36,836 nt of DNA. Origin: Microbacteriaceae bacterium 3FA27C10 (GTDB lineage Bacteria > Actinomycetota > Actinomycetes > Actinomycetales > Microbacteriaceae). Shown in pieces: positions 1 through 7,650 of the stretch. A model generated the notes under the pieces. It did not search any database and was not told the origin of the DNA. It saw only the letters and a list, made by a program, of their open reading frames with translations. Numbering within the stretch: the first letter of the stretch is position 1; each line of letters begins with the position of its first letter. The stretch is taken from NCBI GenBank assembly GCA_005502775.1, contig SCNI01000034.1, positions 1-36,836 of the forward strand, read 5' to 3'. The translations under genes were made by a program, and so were the position numbers.

Positions 1-1
1 G

Positions 2-52
2 ATGCGCGCCCAGCTCACTGCGGCCCTCCAGCAGGTGATCCCCACCCGCTAG
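2..52 (+). CDS. 3' end of an unidentified gene (partial)
   Basis: An open frame enters from the left edge and ends at a TAG at 50-52. The visible 16 residues begin MRAQLTAAL and end VIPTR. Codon choice (cgc, gcc, ctc, acc) matches the neighbours, and an inverted repeat that could end transcription follows 13 bp later. Both facts suggest a genuine gene end. Nothing in so short a tail identifies a family, so the call rests on codon use and position only. Confidence 0.35.
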   Translation: MRAQLTAALQQVIPTR

Positions 53-65
53 ATCCGGAGACGTC

Positions 66-98
66 AAAGGCCTGGCCCGATTTCTCGAGGCCAGGCCT
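66..98. terminator. Hairpin between a gene end and tRNA-Leu
   Basis: AGGCCTGGCC (68-77) and GGCCAGGCCT (89-98) form a perfect 10-bp inverted repeat around an 11-nt loop. It lies just past the end of the plus-strand gene and just downstream of the minus-strand tRNA-Leu, so it can serve both. On the minus strand the stem is followed by a short T run (complement of aaa at 66-68). The stem is strong but the T tract is weak. Confidence 0.65.
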
Positions 99-108
99 GA
101 TACGTTCG

Positions 109-192
109 TGCGCGAGGGGGGACTTGAACCCCCACGCCCTTGCGGGCACTGGCACCTGAAGCCAGCGCGTCTGCCAATTCCGCCACTCGCGC
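109..192 (-). tRNA. tRNA-Leu (anticodon CAG)
   Basis: Read on the minus strand, a 7-bp acceptor stem (GCGCGAG with CTCGCGC), a D arm, an anticodon stem-loop with CAG in the loop, a long variable arm (GCCCGCAAGGGC) and a T arm with GGTTCAAGTCC can all be drawn. The long variable arm and the CAG anticodon, which reads CUG, identify a type II leucine tRNA. The discriminator base is A and the 3' CCA is not encoded. M. tuberculosis also has a tRNA-Leu next to fhaA. Confidence 0.95.
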
Positions 193-202
193 GAACTAGG
201 AG

Positions 203-208
203 AGATTA
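203..208 (-). promoter_or_regulatory. Candidate -10 box for tRNA-Leu
   Basis: On the minus strand, TAATCT lies 11 nt upstream of the mature tRNA 5' end, the right place for a -10 hexamer. The -35 region (about 226-233) reads only TTCGCG or similar, so the match is partial. The 193-374 stretch between tRNA-Leu and fhaA otherwise holds only the divergent fhaA control region. Confidence 0.4.
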
Positions 209-314
209 GCACGAGCGCGCGCCGCTCGCGAACCGGGGCAGGCCCGGCGCCCGCGTCCCCCCTGAGAGTGCATTAACACCCAAGACAAGTAACATCGACG
301 TAGCAATCACGCCT

Positions 315-339
315 TTGACAGCGAGAACCCCCCTATACA
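315..339 (+). promoter_or_regulatory. Candidate promoter of the fhaA-pknB operon
   Basis: TTGACA (315-320) is a perfect -35 hexamer and TATACA (334-339) a good -10 hexamer, placed about 36 nt before the chosen GTG start of fhaA. The spacer is only 13 bp, well short of the usual 16-18. Either one hexamer is not used or recognition is unusual. It is the only promoter-like sequence I see ahead of the seven-gene cluster. Confidence 0.4.
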
Positions 340-374
340 GCCGGAACGGTTCGAGCCAGGAGATCGGGAGAGAC

Positions 375-1145
375 GTGGGAATACTGGACAACTTCGAGAA
401 GGGTCTCGAGCGCGCCGTCAACGGCGCTTTCGCGAAGACCTTCCGCTCGGGGCTCCAGCCGGTCGAGATCTCCTCCGCGCTGAAGCGGGAACTCGACACG
501 AAGGCCGCCGTGGTGTCGCGCGAGCGCATCCTCGTGCCGAACGCCTTCCGGGTGCTCCTCGCGCCCTCCGACTACCAGCGCATGACGGGCATCGGCCAGG
601 CCCTCCTCGACGACCTCGACCAGATCGTGAAGCAGCACGCGAGCCAGCAGGGCTTCCAGTTCGCCGGCCTCGTGACGATCGAGCTCGTGAACGACCCGAA
701 GCTCACCACCGGCGTGGTGCAGATCGATTCGGCGAACCAGCAGGTCGAGGTGAACTGGATCCCGGTTCTCGACGTGGCCGGACGCCGGCATCCCATCACG
801 GCCTCGCGCACGGTCATCGGCCGCGGCAGCGACGCCGACATCACGGTCGAAGACACCGGAACGAGCCGCAAGCACGTGGAGATCCTCTGGGACGGCACCC
901 ACGCCCAGGCCCGCGACCTCGGCTCCACGAACGGCTCGCAGCTGAACGGCCGCGCCTTCCAGAAGGCCAACCTCGAGCCCGACTCGGTCATCCGCATCGG
1001 CCGCACCGACATCGTCTTCCGTGTCGTTCCGCAGCCCACCGGCTCCCGCGCCCCGGGGAACACACGCGGCGACGTGCCCACCACCCGCATGCCGTCGAGC
1101 GACCCCTCCAGGCCGCCGCTCGACCCGGGCGGGTTCTGGCGGTAG
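375..1145 (+). CDS. fhaA: FhaA: DUF3662 and FHA domain protein
   Basis: A 256-residue cytoplasmic phosphothreonine-binding adaptor. Residues about 1-120 form the DUF3662 domain, which opens with GILDNFEKGLERAVNGAFAK. Residues about 140-225 are an FHA domain with the expected GR (VIGRGSD), SRKH and STNG motifs. In mycobacteria the FhaA FHA domain binds the phosphorylated pseudokinase part of MviN/MurJ and also acts with PbpA, linking kinase signalling to wall synthesis. I chose GTG at 375 because family members begin at this point and GGGAGA lies just upstream; an in-frame extension reaches back to 315. It heads the operon and is 8 bp from fhaB. A Pro/Ser-rich tail of about 30 residues follows the FHA domain. 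Confidence 0.92.
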   Translation: MGILDNFEKGLERAVNGAFAKTFRSGLQPVEISSALKRELDTKAAVVSRERILVPNAFRVLLAPSDYQRMTGIGQALLDDLDQIVKQHASQQGFQFAGLVTIELVNDPKLTTGVVQIDSANQQVEVNWIPVLDVAGRRHPITASRTVIGRGSDADITVEDTGTSRKHVEILWDGTHAQARDLGSTNGSQLNGRAFQKANLEPDSVIRIGRTDIVFRVVPQPTGSRAPGNTRGDVPTTRMPSSDPSRPPLDPGGFWR

Positions 1146-1153
1146 GCGGCGGA

Positions 1154-1717
1154 ATGAGTCAACTCACCCTTCTCATCCTGCAGCTCGCCTTCCTGGCGCT
1201 GCTGTGGGTGTTCATCTTCATCGTGGTCTACGCGATGCGCTCCGACCTGTTCGGCCAGCGGGTGCGCCGCATGAAGGAGCCGGCCACCGCGGGCGCCGCT
1301 GCGGCGAGCGCCGGCGCGGCCCCGGCCGCCGCCCCCGCGGCCCCGGCGCCTCCCGCACCGAAGGTCCCCACCTTCGTCCCCGCTCCGGGCACCGAGCTGA
1401 GCGGCCCGCCGCGGGCCACCACGAGCAACGCCAGCAGACTGGTCATCACCTCGGGCGCGAAATCCGGCAGCGAGATCCCGCTCGGCACCGAGCCGCTCAC
1501 CATCGGGCGCTCCTCCGACTCGAGCGTGGTCATCCGCGACGACTACACCTCCACCCACCACGCCCGCCTGATGATCTGGGGCGACGAGTGGGTCATCCAG
1601 GACCTCGACTCGACGAACGGAACCTTCCTCGACGGCCAGCGGGTCACCGCCCCGGTGCACATCCCGCTGAACACGCCGATCCGCATCGGCGCCACGAGCT
1701 TCGAACTGCGGCGGTAG
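1154..1717 (+). CDS. fhaB: FhaB (FipA-like): membrane-anchored FHA protein
   Basis: A 187-residue protein with one N-terminal membrane segment (about residues 6-28), an Ala/Pro-rich linker (about 40-85), and a C-terminal FHA domain (about 95-185). The domain shows TIGRSSDSS, the STHH loop that contacts phosphothreonine, and the STNGTFLDG turn. The mycobacterial counterpart FipA binds FtsZ and FtsQ and is phosphorylated by PknA. A role in coordinating kinase signalling with division is therefore inferred from family and context. The stop codon lies 3 bp before pstP, consistent with translation from one message. Confidence 0.92.
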   Translation: MSQLTLLILQLAFLALLWVFIFIVVYAMRSDLFGQRVRRMKEPATAGAAAASAGAAPAAAPAAPAPPAPKVPTFVPAPGTELSGPPRATTSNASRLVITSGAKSGSEIPLGTEPLTIGRSSDSSVVIRDDYTSTHHARLMIWGDEWVIQDLDSTNGTFLDGQRVTAPVHIPLNTPIRIGATSFELRR

Positions 1718-1720
1718 CGC

Positions 1721-3061
1721 GTGGCGATCGTGACCGTGAGCGCGGCCGTGTCCCACGTCGGCAAGATCCGCTCCAACAACCAGGACTCGGGTTTCGCCGG
1801 CGAGACGCTCTTCGCCGTCGCCGACGGGATGGGCGGGCACGCCGGCGGCGACGTCGCGAGCGCCCTCGCCCTGCAGCGCCTGGCCGAGATCGACGGGCAG
1901 TACAACTCGGCGGTCGACGCGGAGTTCGCGCTGCAGGAGGCCATCGTCGCGGCCAACGCGGTGCTCACCGAGACGGTGTACGAGCATCCGGAGCTCACCG
2001 GCATGGGCACCACGCTCAGCGCCCTCGTGCGCGTGGGCCACAGCGTCGCCCTCGCGCACATCGGCGACTCCCGGGTCTACCGCCTGCGCGACGACGTACT
2101 CACCCAGATCACCATCGACCACACCTTCGTGCAGCGCCTCGTGGACTCCGGCCGCATCACCGCCGAGGAGGCCAAGACCCATCCGCGCCGCTCGGTGCTC
2201 ATGCGCGTGCTCGGCGACGTCGACGCGGCTCCCGAAGTCGACCTCCAGGTCATGGACACGCGGCCCGGCGACCGCTGGATGCTCTGCTCCGACGGCCTCT
2301 CGGGCGTGGTCGAGCACGACGACATCGAGAAGATCCTCAAGAACCAGATCGCGCCGCGGGATGCCGCCAACGCGCTGGTCAAGGAGAGCCTCGACCACGG
2401 CGCGCCCGACAACGTCACGGTGGTGGTCGTCGACGTGCACCAGTCGTTCGAGACCCCCGAGGTCACGCCGGTGATCGTCGGCTCGGCGGCCCAGCCCATC
2501 GCCTTCTCGCAGACCGTCGAGCGCCGCACCACGCGCATCCCGGGCATCCCGGGCCTCCGGTTGCACCCGCGCGGGCCGGCCTCGACCGAGCCCAGCCACT
2601 TCGAGCCCGGCTCCGAGGACTACCTCGACGAGCTCATCGAAGAGGACCGCCGCCGCAGCCGCCGGCGCAAGGTCACCTGGCTCGTCGCCGCCCTCGTGGT
2701 GCTCGCCCTCATCGGCGTGGGCCTGTTCGCCGGCTACCGCTGGACGCAGACGCGCTTCTACGTGGGCGAGTCGAACGGCTTCGTCACCATCTACCAGGGC
2801 GTGCAGCAGGGCGTCGGCCCGATCCAGCTCTCGCACGTCTTCCAGCAGACCGACCTCGAGACCGACGCGCTGCCCGACTACAACAAGCGGCAGGTGCAGA
2901 ACACCATCAGCGCCGACTCGGTGACGGCCGCGCTCGAGATCGTGAAGCGCCTGAGCGACGCGGCGGCGAGCGGAACGCCGACGGATGCGACGGGGGGCAC
3001 GGGCGCGCCCACCGGCACCCCGGCACCCAGCGTCACGCCCTCGCCGGGAGCCACGCCATGA
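1721..3061 (+). CDS. pstP: PstP: PP2C-family Ser/Thr phosphatase
   Basis: A 446-residue membrane phosphatase that removes phosphate from Ser/Thr kinases and their targets. The PP2C catalytic domain spans about residues 1-240 with metal-binding signatures RSNNQD (D22), DGMGGH (D35, G36), SDGLSG and PDNVTVVV. One membrane segment lies at about 319-341, after a stretch rich in charged residues ending in RRRSRRRK. An external domain of about 100 residues ends in a Thr/Pro/Gly-rich tail. The start is GTG. Its stop overlaps the rodA start as ATGA. It is the only phosphatase beside the two kinases and is the expected off-switch for them. Confidence 0.95.
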   Translation: MAIVTVSAAVSHVGKIRSNNQDSGFAGETLFAVADGMGGHAGGDVASALALQRLAEIDGQYNSAVDAEFALQEAIVAANAVLTETVYEHPELTGMGTTLSALVRVGHSVALAHIGDSRVYRLRDDVLTQITIDHTFVQRLVDSGRITAEEAKTHPRRSVLMRVLGDVDAAPEVDLQVMDTRPGDRWMLCSDGLSGVVEHDDIEKILKNQIAPRDAANALVKESLDHGAPDNVTVVVVDVHQSFETPEVTPVIVGSAAQPIAFSQTVERRTTRIPGIPGLRLHPRGPASTEPSHFEPGSEDYLDELIEEDRRRSRRRKVTWLVAALVVLALIGVGLFAGYRWTQTRFYVGESNGFVTIYQGVQQGVGPIQLSHVFQQTDLETDALPDYNKRQVQNTISADSVTAALEIVKRLSDAAASGTPTDATGGTGAPTGTPAPSVTPSPGATP

Positions 3062-4458
3062 CGAGCACCGGGCCCATGACGGCTGCCCCGGATGCGCCGG
3101 CCCCGACCCCGGGGCGCGGCATCCGGCGCATCCGCGTGCCGCAGAAGCTCCGCAACCTCGAGCTCTTCCTGCTCGTGTTCGTGTGCCTGATCAACGCCTT
3201 CGCGGTGGTGCTCGTGCAGTTCGGCGCCCTCGGCTACGCCGACTTCACCGTGTTCACCCTCGGCGCCGGACTCGCGGTGCTCGTCATCGGCATGCACGTG
3301 GCCCTGCGCTTCGTGGCCACGAACGCCGATCCGTTCATCCTGCCGATCGCCGCGCTGCTCAACGGCATCGGCATCGCGATGATCTACCGCATCGACATCG
3401 CCGAGAACCTCAGCGGCTGGGAGAGCACCGCGGTGCGGCAGGTGGTGTGGAGCGCCGTGGCGATCGCGCTCGCGCTCGTCGTGATCATCGTCATCCGCAA
3501 CCACCGTGTGCTGCAGCGCTACACCTACGTGGCCATGCTCGTGGCCGCCATCCTCTTGCTGCTGCCGATGCTGCCGGTGATCGGGCAGGAGATCAACGGC
3601 GCCCGGGTCTGGATCCACGTCGGCCAGTTCTCCTTCCAGCCCGGTGAGGTCGCCAAGATCGCCCTCGCCGTGTTCTTCGCCGGCTACCTGGTCTCCCGGC
3701 GCGACAGCCTCTCGATGGTGGGCACCAAGTTCCTCGGCATGCGCTTCCCCCGGGCGCGCGACCTCGGTCCGATCCTCGTGCTCTGGGCACTGTCGATGTC
3801 AATCATCATCTTCCAGCGCGACCTCGGCACGGCGCTGCTCTACTTCGGGCTGTTCGTGGTGATGATCTACGTCTCCACCGGCCGCGCCAGCTGGGTGGTG
3901 CTCGGCGTCGGGCTCTTCCTCGCGGGCGCCGTGATCGCCGGCCAGGTGCTGGTGTACGTGAACGACCGCTTCACCAACTGGCTGGACGCGCTGAACTCCA
4001 CCGTCTACGACGCCCAGGGCGGCAGCTACCAGCTCGTGCAAGGGCTGTTCGGTCTGGCCAACGGGGGCCTCATCGGCACGGGCCTGGGCGAGGGCCGGCC
4101 CGACATCACCCCGCTCGCGCAGAGCGACTACATCATCGCCTCGCTCGGCGAGGAGCTCGGCCTGGCGGGTATGTTCGCCATCCTGGCGCTCTATCTGCTG
4201 TTCATCTCGCGCGGGTTCCGCATCAGCTTCGCGGGGCAGGACGATTTCGGCCGCCTGCTCGGGGTCGGCCTCTCGTTCACCGTGGCCCTGCAGTGCTTCA
4301 TCGTGATCGGCGGCGTCACCCGGGTCATCCCGCTCACCGGCCTCACGGCGCCGTTCATGGCCGCCGGAGGCTCGTCGCTGGTGGCCAACTGGATCATCGT
4401 CGCGCTCCTGCTGCGCCTGTCGGACACAGTCCGCAATCAGCCAAGGCTGGTGATCTAG
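3058..4458 (+). CDS. rodA: RodA: SEDS peptidoglycan glycosyltransferase
   Basis: A 466-residue integral membrane protein of the FtsW/RodA/SpoVE family, which polymerises lipid II into glycan strands. After a Pro-rich cytoplasmic N-terminus of about 30 residues there are roughly ten hydrophobic helices or more. The family signatures are present: INGARVWI, QPGEVAKI, FQRDLGTALLYFG carrying the conserved Asp, and the late PLTGLTAPFMAAGGSS loop. The ATG is fused to the pstP stop (ATGA), and the class B penicillin-binding protein follows 4 bp later, the usual SEDS-bPBP pairing. The same frame stays open far upstream, but this start gives the normal family length. Confidence 0.95.
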   Translation: MTSTGPMTAAPDAPAPTPGRGIRRIRVPQKLRNLELFLLVFVCLINAFAVVLVQFGALGYADFTVFTLGAGLAVLVIGMHVALRFVATNADPFILPIAALLNGIGIAMIYRIDIAENLSGWESTAVRQVVWSAVAIALALVVIIVIRNHRVLQRYTYVAMLVAAILLLLPMLPVIGQEINGARVWIHVGQFSFQPGEVAKIALAVFFAGYLVSRRDSLSMVGTKFLGMRFPRARDLGPILVLWALSMSIIIFQRDLGTALLYFGLFVVMIYVSTGRASWVVLGVGLFLAGAVIAGQVLVYVNDRFTNWLDALNSTVYDAQGGSYQLVQGLFGLANGGLIGTGLGEGRPDITPLAQSDYIIASLGEELGLAGMFAILALYLLFISRGFRISFAGQDDFGRLLGVGLSFTVALQCFIVIGGVTRVIPLTGLTAPFMAAGGSSLVANWIIVALLLRLSDTVRNQPRLVI

Positions 4459-4462
4459 AGCC

Positions 4463-5914
4463 GTGACCCGTGAACTCAAGCGTGTGAGCATCGTCGTGTT
4501 CCTGATGTTCCTGACGCTGTTCGTGTCGTCGACCGTCATCCAGTTCTTCCAGGCCGACAACCTGGCGAGCGACCCGCGCAACGCCCGCACCCTCTACGCG
4601 AGCTATGACGTGATGCGCGGCCCGATCCTCGTGGCCGGCCAGCCGGTCGCGGAGTCGGTGCCCACGAACGACCAGTTCAAGTACCAGCGCACCTATCCGC
4701 AGGGTCCGCTCTACAGTGCCGTCACCGGCTACTACACGCTCGGCCAGGGCTCCAGCCAGATCGAGCAGTCCATGAACGACTACCTCTCGGGCACGAGCGA
4801 CTCCCAGTTCCTCGACTACCTCAACCGCATCATCACCGGCCAGAACCCGCAGGGCGCCTCGGTGGAGCTCACGCTCGACCCCGTGGTGCAGCAGGCCGCC
4901 TACGACGCGCTCGGCAGCTACCGCGGGGCCGTCGTGGCGATCGAGCCGTCGACCGGCCGGATCCTCGCGATGGTCTCCAAGCCCGACTACGACCCGAACA
5001 CCCTCGCCGTGCACGACACGCAGCAGGTCATCGACACCTACAACGCCCTGCTGGCCGACCCGGGCGATCCGCTCATCAACAAGTCGATCAACGACCTCAA
5101 CCCGCCCGGATCGACCTTCAAGATCGTCACCACCTCGGCCGCCGTCCAGAACGCCGGCCTCACCATCGACCACGCGGTTCCGAACCTGGCCCGCCTGCCG
5201 CTGCCCGGATCCGACAACACCGTGAGCAACGCCGGCGGCGGAACCTGCGGTGGCGGCAGCACGGTCACCATCCAGACCGCCTTCGTGCTCTCCTGTAACA
5301 TCCCGATGGCCGAGGTGGGCATCGAGATCGGCCAGAACCCGATCGCCGACATGGCGAAATCGTTCGGCTTCGGCACCGAGCTGCACATCCCGATGCAGGT
5401 CTCGACGAGCGTCTACCCGAGCGGCCTCGACGACGCCCAGTTGGCGCTCTCGGCCTTCGGCCAGGGCAGCGACGTCGCCACCCCGCTGCAGATCGCGATG
5501 CTGTCGTCCGCGGTGGCCAATGGAGGAAAACTGATGACGCCCAACCTGGTCGACGAGATCCGCGCCCCCGACCTCAGCGTGCTCCAGAGCTTCCAGGCGA
5601 AGGAGTTGTCGACGCCCCTGAATTCGGTAACAGCTTCGACACTTTCGCAGTTGATGGTCGAAGCCGTGGATAGCGGCGCGGCGACTAATGCAAGAATAGA
5701 CGGAGTCAGTGTGGCCGGTAAGACCGGGACTGCGGAGAACGCAACGGGCGCTCCCTACACCCTGTGGTTCACTGGTTTTGCGCCCGCAGACAACCCTCGG
5801 GTTGCCGTCGCAGTGGTCGTGGAAGATGGCGGTGGGTTGGGTCAATCCGGTTCTGGGAACCAGGTGGCCGCTCCGATCGCAAAACGAGTACTAGAGGCGG
5901 TGCTGAGTAAATGA
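4463..5914 (+). CDS. pbpA: PbpA: class B penicillin-binding protein (transpeptidase)
   Basis: A 483-residue D,D-transpeptidase that cross-links the glycan made by RodA. A single N-terminal membrane anchor lies at about residues 8-30. The transpeptidase domain has all three active-site motifs: SxxK (S217, K220 in PPGSTFKIV), SxN (SCN, S277), and KTG (K420 in VAGKTGTAEN). It starts with GTG 4 bp after rodA and its TGA overlaps the pknA ATG. Roughly the last 270 bp are noticeably less GC-rich and use codons such as aga, act, gta, cta and aaa that are rare in the first 1.1 kb, although the protein motifs stay intact. Confidence 0.95.
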   Translation: MTRELKRVSIVVFLMFLTLFVSSTVIQFFQADNLASDPRNARTLYASYDVMRGPILVAGQPVAESVPTNDQFKYQRTYPQGPLYSAVTGYYTLGQGSSQIEQSMNDYLSGTSDSQFLDYLNRIITGQNPQGASVELTLDPVVQQAAYDALGSYRGAVVAIEPSTGRILAMVSKPDYDPNTLAVHDTQQVIDTYNALLADPGDPLINKSINDLNPPGSTFKIVTTSAAVQNAGLTIDHAVPNLARLPLPGSDNTVSNAGGGTCGGGSTVTIQTAFVLSCNIPMAEVGIEIGQNPIADMAKSFGFGTELHIPMQVSTSVYPSGLDDAQLALSAFGQGSDVATPLQIAMLSSAVANGGKLMTPNLVDEIRAPDLSVLQSFQAKELSTPLNSVTASTLSQLMVEAVDSGAATNARIDGVSVAGKTGTAENATGAPYTLWFTGFAPADNPRVAVAVVVEDGGGLGQSGSGNQVAAPIAKRVLEAVLSK

Positions 5915-7650
5915 GACCCACAGCAGGGGTGACCTTCGGGGGCCGGTACGAGCTGTCCAATCGCATCGCGATCGGCGGCATGGGCGAGGTATGGCAGGCC
6001 ACCGACCTCGTCATCGGGCGTACCGTCGCCATCAAGATCCTGAAGGACGAGTACCTCGGCGACCCGGGCTTCCTCGAGCGCTTCCGCGCCGAGGCGCGTC
6101 ACGCGGCTCTCGTCAACCACGAGGGCATCGCGAACGTCTTCGACTACGGCGAGGAGGAAGGCAGCGCCTACCTCGTGATGGAGCTCGTGCCCGGTGAGGC
6201 GCTCTCCACCATCCTCGAACGCGAGCACGTGCTCTCCACCGACCGTGTGCTCGACATCGTCGCGCAGACCGCTCTCGCCCTGCAGGCAGCGCACGCCGCG
6301 GGTCTCGTGCACCGCGACATCAAGCCGGGCAACCTGCTCATCACCCCCGACGGCCGCGTGAAGATCACCGACTTCGGCATCGCCCGCATCGCCGACCAGG
6401 TGCCGCTCACGGCCACCGGCCAGGTCATGGGCACCGTGCAGTACCTCTCGCCCGAACAGGCGTCGGGCCAGCCCGCGTCGCCGACCACCGACATCTACTC
6501 GCTCGGCATCGTGGCCTACGAATGCCTCGCCGGAAAGCGCCCGTTCTCGGGCGAATCGCAGGTGGCCATCGCGATGGCGCAGATCAACGAGACGCCGCCC
6601 GACCTGCCGGTCACGGTGGCCGAGCCCGTGCGCAACCTCGTGCTCTCCTGCATCGCCAAGAAGCCCGAGGACCGCCCGTCGTCGACCGGAAACCTCGCAC
6701 GGGCGGCGATGGCCCTGCGCCGCGGCGACATCGCTTCGGCCGCGGCCGCGGTTCCCGCCGTTCTCGGCAACGAGGGGTTGCCGCCCACCATGGCCACGCG
6801 GATGATGGCGGCGCCCGGTGCGCCGACGCAGGCCACCACCGTGCTCTCCACGCCTCCCGCGGGCCCTCCGGTCACCCCGGCCGTAGCCGACGAGGAGGAG
6901 CCGAAGAAGCGCAGCCCGTGGACCTGGCCGCTCATCGTGCTCATCATCATCCTGGCGCTCGTGCTCATCGGCACGATCGTGACGGTCGTGCTGCAGTCCA
7001 ACGGCAGCAACAACACGCCCGCCACGAGCAACCCGCCGTCGTCGTCCTCGCCGCCGCCCACCTCGAGCACCCCCACAGCGACGACCCCCACCGCCTCCTC
7101 GACGCCCACCGTCGCCGTGGTCAGCGAGGCCGATCTCAAGGGCAAGACCTTCGACCAGGCCGCGACCCTGCTCTCGAGCATGGGCCTCAGCGCCGCGCGG
7201 GTCCCCGGCAACGCCGCTCCCACGAAGGAGCAGGTCGACGTCGTCTACCAGGCCACCCCCGTGGGCAACGTCCCGAAGGGCACCACCATCCAGCTGACGG
7301 TCTACACCGACGTCATCACGCCCACGGCGCCGAGCAGCGCGGCCACCTTCACCGGCAAGACCAAGCCGACCGTGGCCGAGCCGGACGCCGTGCCCGCCGG
7401 AGGAACCTTCGACGTGCAGTGGTCGGCCTACAGCTGCCCCTCCGGAACCACCCTCGAGGGCTACACGCTCGAGGCCACCAACGCCACCGCGCCGACGGGC
7501 ATCACGGGGACCACCGCGACCCTCACCGTCACCGGTGCGGCGGGAGCCACGGTCGACGTGAAGTACAGCGTCACCTGCTCGGGAACGACCTCCGGATTCT
7601 CTCCGGGTCTCCAGACACCCCTGACCATCGTCCCCATAGCGACCCCGTGA
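5911..7650 (+). CDS. pknA: PknA-like membrane Ser/Thr kinase with one PASTA repeat
   Basis: A 579-residue eukaryotic-type kinase. The kinase domain (about 9-275) has GGMGEVW, the VAIKIL lysine, HRDIKPGN, DFGIAR and SPEQ. After an Ala/Pro-rich juxtamembrane region there is one membrane helix (about 336-358), a Ser/Thr/Pro linker, and a single PASTA-like repeat (about 405-468) starting SEADLKGKTFDQAATLL. A further 110 residues form a beta-rich Thr/Gly domain containing paired cysteines (YSCPSG, VTCSGT). M. tuberculosis PknA has no PASTA repeat, so this external region is a lineage feature. Upstream of PknB in the operon, it is called PknA by position. Confidence 0.9.
   Translation: MRPTAGVTFGGRYELSNRIAIGGMGEVWQATDLVIGRTVAIKILKDEYLGDPGFLERFRAEARHAALVNHEGIANVFDYGEEEGSAYLVMELVPGEALSTILEREHVLSTDRVLDIVAQTALALQAAHAAGLVHRDIKPGNLLITPDGRVKITDFGIARIADQVPLTATGQVMGTVQYLSPEQASGQPASPTTDIYSLGIVAYECLAGKRPFSGESQVAIAMAQINETPPDLPVTVAEPVRNLVLSCIAKKPEDRPSSTGNLARAAMALRRGDIASAAAAVPAVLGNEGLPPTMATRMMAAPGAPTQATTVLSTPPAGPPVTPAVADEEEPKKRSPWTWPLIVLIIILALVLIGTIVTVVLQSNGSNNTPATSNPPSSSSPPPTSSTPTATTPTASSTPTVAVVSEADLKGKTFDQAATLLSSMGLSAARVPGNAAPTKEQVDVVYQATPVGNVPKGTTIQLTVYTDVITPTAPSSAATFTGKTKPTVAEPDAVPAGGTFDVQWSAYSCPSGTTLEGYTLEATNATAPTGITGTTATLTVTGAAGATVDVKYSVTCSGTTSGFSPGLQTPLTIVPIATP

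Noticed and set aside
572-2836. A 754-codon open frame on the - strand across fhaA, fhaB and pstP
   Set aside because: Spans three genuine genes with recognised domains on the other strand; rich in Arg, Val, Asp and His as expected from antisense.
1021-3057. Upstream extension of the rodA frame by about 680 codons
   Set aside because: The extension is an out-of-frame read of fhaB and pstP; RodA family length and the ATGA junction place the start at 3058.
6522-7646. Upstream extension of the pknB frame
   Set aside because: It overlaps pknA in another frame and has no kinase-like sequence before the GTG at 7647.
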